Shown here one piece after another: positions 60,421-64,000 of a stretch of 64,000 bases of DNA. A program made the translations under genes and the position numbers. Within the stretch, counting starts at the first letter, position 1; the number at the start of each line of letters is the position of its first letter. The notes below the pieces were generated by a model. That model did no database searches and was not told the origin of the DNA. It saw only the letters and a program-made list of their open reading frames with translations. The DNA comes from Ehretia macrophylla (taxonomy: Eukaryota; Streptophyta; Magnoliopsida; Boraginales; Ehretiaceae): assembly GCA_037974665.1 (NCBI GenBank), contig CM075765.1:7445501-7509500 (forward strand), given 5' to 3'.

Positions 60421-60599
60421 AGTTATACACATAGACTTCCGAACTAGATCAAGTCGTTCTTAATCTTGATACAGCCTCAACCTTATATCTCACCTCAGAA
60501 TCCGAATCCTCTGATTCTGAACCAAACCTCTCTATAGCCAAAATACACAAAACCACTAAACAACCAATCCTTACCACTTCCCAAGCTGCCTTTACCTCA

Positions 60600-60990
60600 G
60601 GACAGATCTATAAGCCATACATAAAGCTTGTTATAAACCCTCCAAGATATGTTTCTATCACTGTTACTGCACTTGTTGACACAGGTTCATGTATTTCCAT
60701 GATGAAATCCAAGTATCTTCCTCCTGAATTTTGGATTTCCTGCAGAGCAACCTTTACCACTGTTTCTGGTAGTAGATTTGCAAGTGAAGCACATTCCATG
60801 GTCATTCCCATACACTTATCCCCAGATGTCTCAGTTCAACACAACTTTTACCAGTATGATCAGTGTTGTGAAGATATTCTCTTAGGAATAGATTTCCTCA
60901 CCTTACTTGCTCAATTCTCATTTCAGACAAATGGTTTTCAATTCCTACACAATCAGTATACCCCTTGGGTATCTTTACAGGAATTACCCT
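60600..60990 (+). pseudogene. virus copy C: aspartic protease region (fossil)
   Basis: ALVDTGSCISMMKSKYLPPE (about 60670-60725) carries the DTG motif, and CCEDILLGIDFLTLLAQFSF (about 60866-60925) the second block. Between them lies the ATFTTVSGSRFASEAHSMVI strand region. Confidence 0.88.
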
Positions 60991-62200
60991 AACAAGTTTC
61001 AGTCATTCAAGATGATGAATTTGCTTAAGAGAGAAACCTCGTCCTTTCCTGTTGCGGTGATCTTCCAAACAAGTTTTGGGAAAGAGAGAAACACTTCGTC
61101 TCTCTAACTTACAGAGAAAATTGGCAGATGCCACACCAAATCGCCTCTCATCTAGGAATGCCAAAAGAGGAAGATCTTTGTCAAGCTGAAATTCAAACAC
61201 TCCTTGAGCAAGGTCTCATCGGACCACCCAGATCTTCCAAACTGCTTTTGTTGTTCCACTGGGACATTATGAATGGAACGTAATGTCATTTGGTCTCAAG
61301 AATGCACCGTCCGAGTTCCAATACAGAATGGATGATATGTACCGACCCCTTGCGCAGCACTGTATTGTCTACATTGATGATGTTTTGGTATTCAGTAACA
61401 CAGCTGAAGAACACCACCAGCATCTCCGACAATTCCAGGAACTAACCTACCAGCATGGATTAGTACTAGTTGAATCTAAGATGAAAATTGGTCTAAATGC
61501 TATTGATTTTCTTAGTTTGTAGATCAAAGAAGAACGCATTCTTTTACAGGACCACATATCAAGCAAAGTCCTCGACTTTCCTGATGAACTTAGAACGGTT
61601 ACACAGATCCAGTAGTTCCTTGGCCTTATCAATTATGCTTCATCCCATGTCCCAGCATTGGCCATCTACACCAACCAGATTTCCAAGTACCTCCGAAAAG
61701 CCAACATTAGAAATTGGTCTCCATAAGCTACAATTGTAGTTCAAAAGCTAAAGGAGCTATGCAAGGCACTTCCTCATCTCAAGATCCCAGGTCCAGGACA
61801 ACTCATTTTGCAGACTGATGCTTCCCTTGATTTTTGGGCAGCAGTTCTCATTGAAGAAGACACTAAACACTGACAAGTTTGTGGTTACAAATCAGCATCT
61901 TTCACGCCAGCACAGTGCAACTATCCCTCTTTCAAAAGAGAAGTTCTTGCAGTTATTCAAGGAATCAAAAAATTCAAGTTTTATCTTGCTCAGAATCCTT
62001 TCATTATTGAAACAGATTTTAAAGGATTTCAGGGTATTCTCAAAAGAAAGCAAAATGATATTCCGGATCCATAACTCATCTGATGGACATAATGGATTTC
62101 CCAGTTCAATTGGACAATGCGACACATCCCAGGCAAAGAGAATATCCTTGCTGATTTTTTCTCTCGCATACCACCATCCAAGAAAATTGTATGCATGGTA
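60991..62200 (+). pseudogene. virus copy C: reverse transcriptase and RNase H (fossil)
   Basis: Recognised blocks are the QTLLEQGL region near 61190, SFGLKNAPSEFQYRMDDMYR (61286-61345), IVYIDDVLVFSNTAEEHHQH (61362-61422, YIDD motif), LGLINYAS near 61620 and RNase H signatures LQTDASLDF near 61810, IIETDFKGFQ near 62000 and the ADFFSRIPP stretch near 62150. Compared with copy A some reverse transcriptase segments are not readable here. Confidence 0.87.
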
Positions 62201-62299
62201 AATCCAAATGGTCGCACACTTCCATCTTCCTTTGTTCCAGGTCTTATTCCAGGAAGTTCTAGCTGAAATCTAGATCCCACTGATGGCCAGTCTCAGGAA

Positions 62300-63108
62300 T
62301 TTTATGACTTAAGTCCAGACCAATAAGCACAATTTCTCGCAACCCTCCCTGAGGGCTCAAGCTAAAGATACTCCTATCATTCGCCATAAGCCAAATCACT
62401 AATTTCTTTGAAGAATTCGTTGAGATCAAGCTCAGAAGAATTATTGATCAGTTATGCTCTGTCTTTTATGTTCGCAACGTTGTTCGTCATAATCCCTAGC
62501 ATGAAGAACCATGGGATACATTTCTTGATTTCAATAATTATGACTTTTCAAAGATGCAATTCTTGTATCTTTGGTATTGGCTTAATTATTATCCTATGAC
62601 AGTTATTTTTGATCCAGAACTTATTCGGAGACATGTTCGTGTGTTCCCAGAATCCTACTTCGTCAAGCTATTCTCACAGGTGTTTCAATCATTTGACCCT
62701 CCAACCCTCATCACCGGTCAAGTTATACAGCACCAACAGATTTTTATCATTCGCCTCACAGATGTTTGGAATTGTGTCATTCCGTCAACCATCATCTCAA
62801 TCAACCATTTCTACCTCCGACAAGAGCCTTGGGAATATTTCATTTCTTGGGAACAATGTCTTACCGTCAAAAGAGCCACTGCTAGAGCTCATGGTCTAGA
62901 TGTTTCTAATCCCACAGAATTTTGGCACATTCGCTTCCCTGATAGCCCCACTTTTCATGATCATCTTCTAGCCTTCCAGAAATTTTCTCAAGAAGATGGC
63001 TATTCCACTGCAGACCTTCGGTCTGACTACGACCCGTGGGGGGGAGATCTTAGCCAAAACAGTCAGGAATGGTGGGATGATATCGATATCAATAACGACA
63101 GATGGTGA
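62300..63108 (+). pseudogene. virus copy C: second ORF, function unknown (fossil)
   Basis: The last 184 residues are open (62554-63108): MQFLYLWYWLNYYPMTVIFD, then HVRVFPESYFVKLFSQVFQS, GQVIQHQQIFIIRLTDVWNC, a REPWEYFISWE-like stretch, and an acidic Trp-rich tail (GGDLSQNSQEWWDDIDINND) ending RW. No transmembrane segment or known motif is evident. The tail is nearly identical in copies B and C. Confidence 0.83.
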
Positions 63109-63242
63109 CTCTTTGCAGACAGGATTTCAGGAATCCCAGGTAGACTCCATGACGAAGCCTCGTGTCATGTAAATAGGTTTGTCGTGTTGTAATAATAGGA
63201 TATGACAGGAATCTTTTGTCACTTTAGATTCCCTTTAGGTTC
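63109..63242 (+). promoter_or_regulatory. virus copy C: downstream intergenic start, truncated
   Basis: 'ctctttgcagacaggatttc' to 'gattccctttaggt' matches the first 130 bases of the intergenic region in the other copies, then similarity stops. Confidence 0.85.
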
Positions 63243-63262
63243 TTTCTGAATCATCAGGATTA
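63243..63262 (-). other. 20-base filler from the virus coat region at an inverted junction
   Basis: tttctgaatcatcaggatta equals copy A sequence spanning the insertion point of the young LTR element (40346-40362 joined to 47952 on), in its uninterrupted form. It sits between copy C and fragment D. Confidence 0.8.
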
Positions 63263-63706
63263 GCTTTATTAAAGGAAACCCCTTTAGTCAGGGGTTCTTC
63301 ATTATTTATAGGCAAACGATTACAAAGCCTAATAATACAAGCGAAATCTTCACTATTCCTGACAAGGACTAAAGCAGCTTCCTTTAATAAAGGAAAATCT
63401 TACACGACATAAAGAGATTCCTAATAATTCACAATAAGATAAACTTGACGCGACTAAAGCGGTTTTCTTTAATAAAGGAAATCTCACTTATTACAAATAG
63501 ACAAACGAGAAATAACCTAAAGGGAATCTAAAGTGACAAAAGATTCATGTCATATCCTATTATTACAACACGACAAACCTATTTACATAACACGAGACTT
63601 CGTCATGGGGTCCACTCAAAATTCTTGAAATCCTATTTGCAAAGAGTCACCATTTGTCGTTATTGAAATCGATATTATCCCATCATTCTTGACTGTTTTG
63701 ACTAAG
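63263..63706 (-). mobile_element. endogenous pararetrovirus fragment D (intergenic region and ORF2 tail)
   Basis: On the minus strand it holds the ORF2 end (about 63648-63706), the intergenic region with palindromes near 63382-63393 and 63466-63480, and the TATA-like region near 63304-63312. It stops a little after the TATA. It is the mirror counterpart of the end of copy C. Confidence 0.87.
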
Positions 63707-64000
63707 ATCAATCCATGAAATATTAATTAGAGCACTAAACTCTAAACCAGAATATATAATACATTAAACTCGCAAAAGAAATTTCAATAAGTCAGTCTTG
63801 TAACCATAAAATATACGTAACTCTGACCATAAAGCTCATCATTTGACTAGATCACACCACGTTCTCATAAAAGAAATTCTCACTAGCAATAACTACAACT
63901 TGGTCCTCATCTTGCAATTCAACACAATGCTACTTCTCTTGCTAATAATCCATTAGTGCACTATAATTTGTAAAGGAAACAGTGCATAGACAAAAGGATA
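63707..64000. other. unassigned AT-rich right flank
   Basis: No coding region, repeat or virus similarity is recognised. It may be host intergenic sequence or another element's interior. Confidence 0.5.

Larger units (their letters stand above)
56909..63242 (+). mobile_element. endogenous pararetrovirus copy C (florendovirus- or petuvirus-like)
   Basis: It starts at 'ctctttgcagacaggattcc' directly after ORF2 of copy B and repeats the whole genome order, ending with ORF2 at 63108 and a short piece of intergenic sequence to about 63242. It is broken at well over ten places, fewer in its first half than in copies A and B. Its movement-protein and first coat stretches are the longest open virus segments in the window (248 and 299 residues). 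Confidence 0.93.

Noticed and set aside
63707-64000. possible host gene edge at the right end
   Set aside because: There is no open frame of note, no splice-like structure and no recognisable protein similarity.

Overview
The window looks like plant nuclear DNA, most likely from a eudicot, made almost wholly of nested transposable elements and old virus insertions. The evidence is Ty1/copia elements with an initiator-methionine-tRNA primer site, an L1-type LINE with a C-terminal RNase H, long LTRs ending in the plant-type primer site, and four linked pieces of an endogenous pararetrovirus (Caulimoviridae). I found no host protein gene, rRNA or tRNA gene, and cannot name the species.

Layout. 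1-4939: long AT-rich LTRs, namely the tail of a Ty3-like LTR, a short LTR on the minus strand, a long plus-strand LTR ending at 4778, and its primer site. 4940-6338: a minus-strand solo LTR of the same copia family as the element at 17277. About 6344-11469 and 31982-33112: one degenerate L1-type LINE, split by a non-coding Ty3-like element (14983-31981, target duplication CACTG). That element's 5' LTR is itself split by a Ty1/copia element (17277-26667, target duplication GATAA). The LINE/LTR junction has been triplicated locally, and a further minus-strand solo LTR (11676-14401) sits in the second unit. About 33113-36395: the 3' part of a second copia element. 36488-37495: a roughly 1-kb fold-back repeat. 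37727-63706: the pararetrovirus locus, with copy A on the minus strand, copies B and C on the plus strand head to tail, and fragment D on the minus strand. Copy A is split by a young non-coding Ty3-like element (40363-47946, target duplication ATCAG).

Order of events, inferred from nesting: LINE, then the non-coding Ty3-like element, then junction triplication and the solo LTR; separately, the copia element went into that Ty3-like element's LTR. The 3' LTR at 31393-31410 preserves the empty copia target, and virus copies B and C preserve the empty target of the 40363 element. The 40363 element is the youngest dated insertion, with LTRs about 98.6% identical by my hand count.

Points of most interest: the inverted and tandem layout of the virus locus; its second open reading frame of unknown function; a duplicated palindrome in its promoter region; a perfect stem-loop just before the polypurine tract in two different non-coding LTR families; a leader motif shared by copia and Ty3-like LTRs; and the junction triplication. 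All virus-like and LTR elements here are broken fossils.
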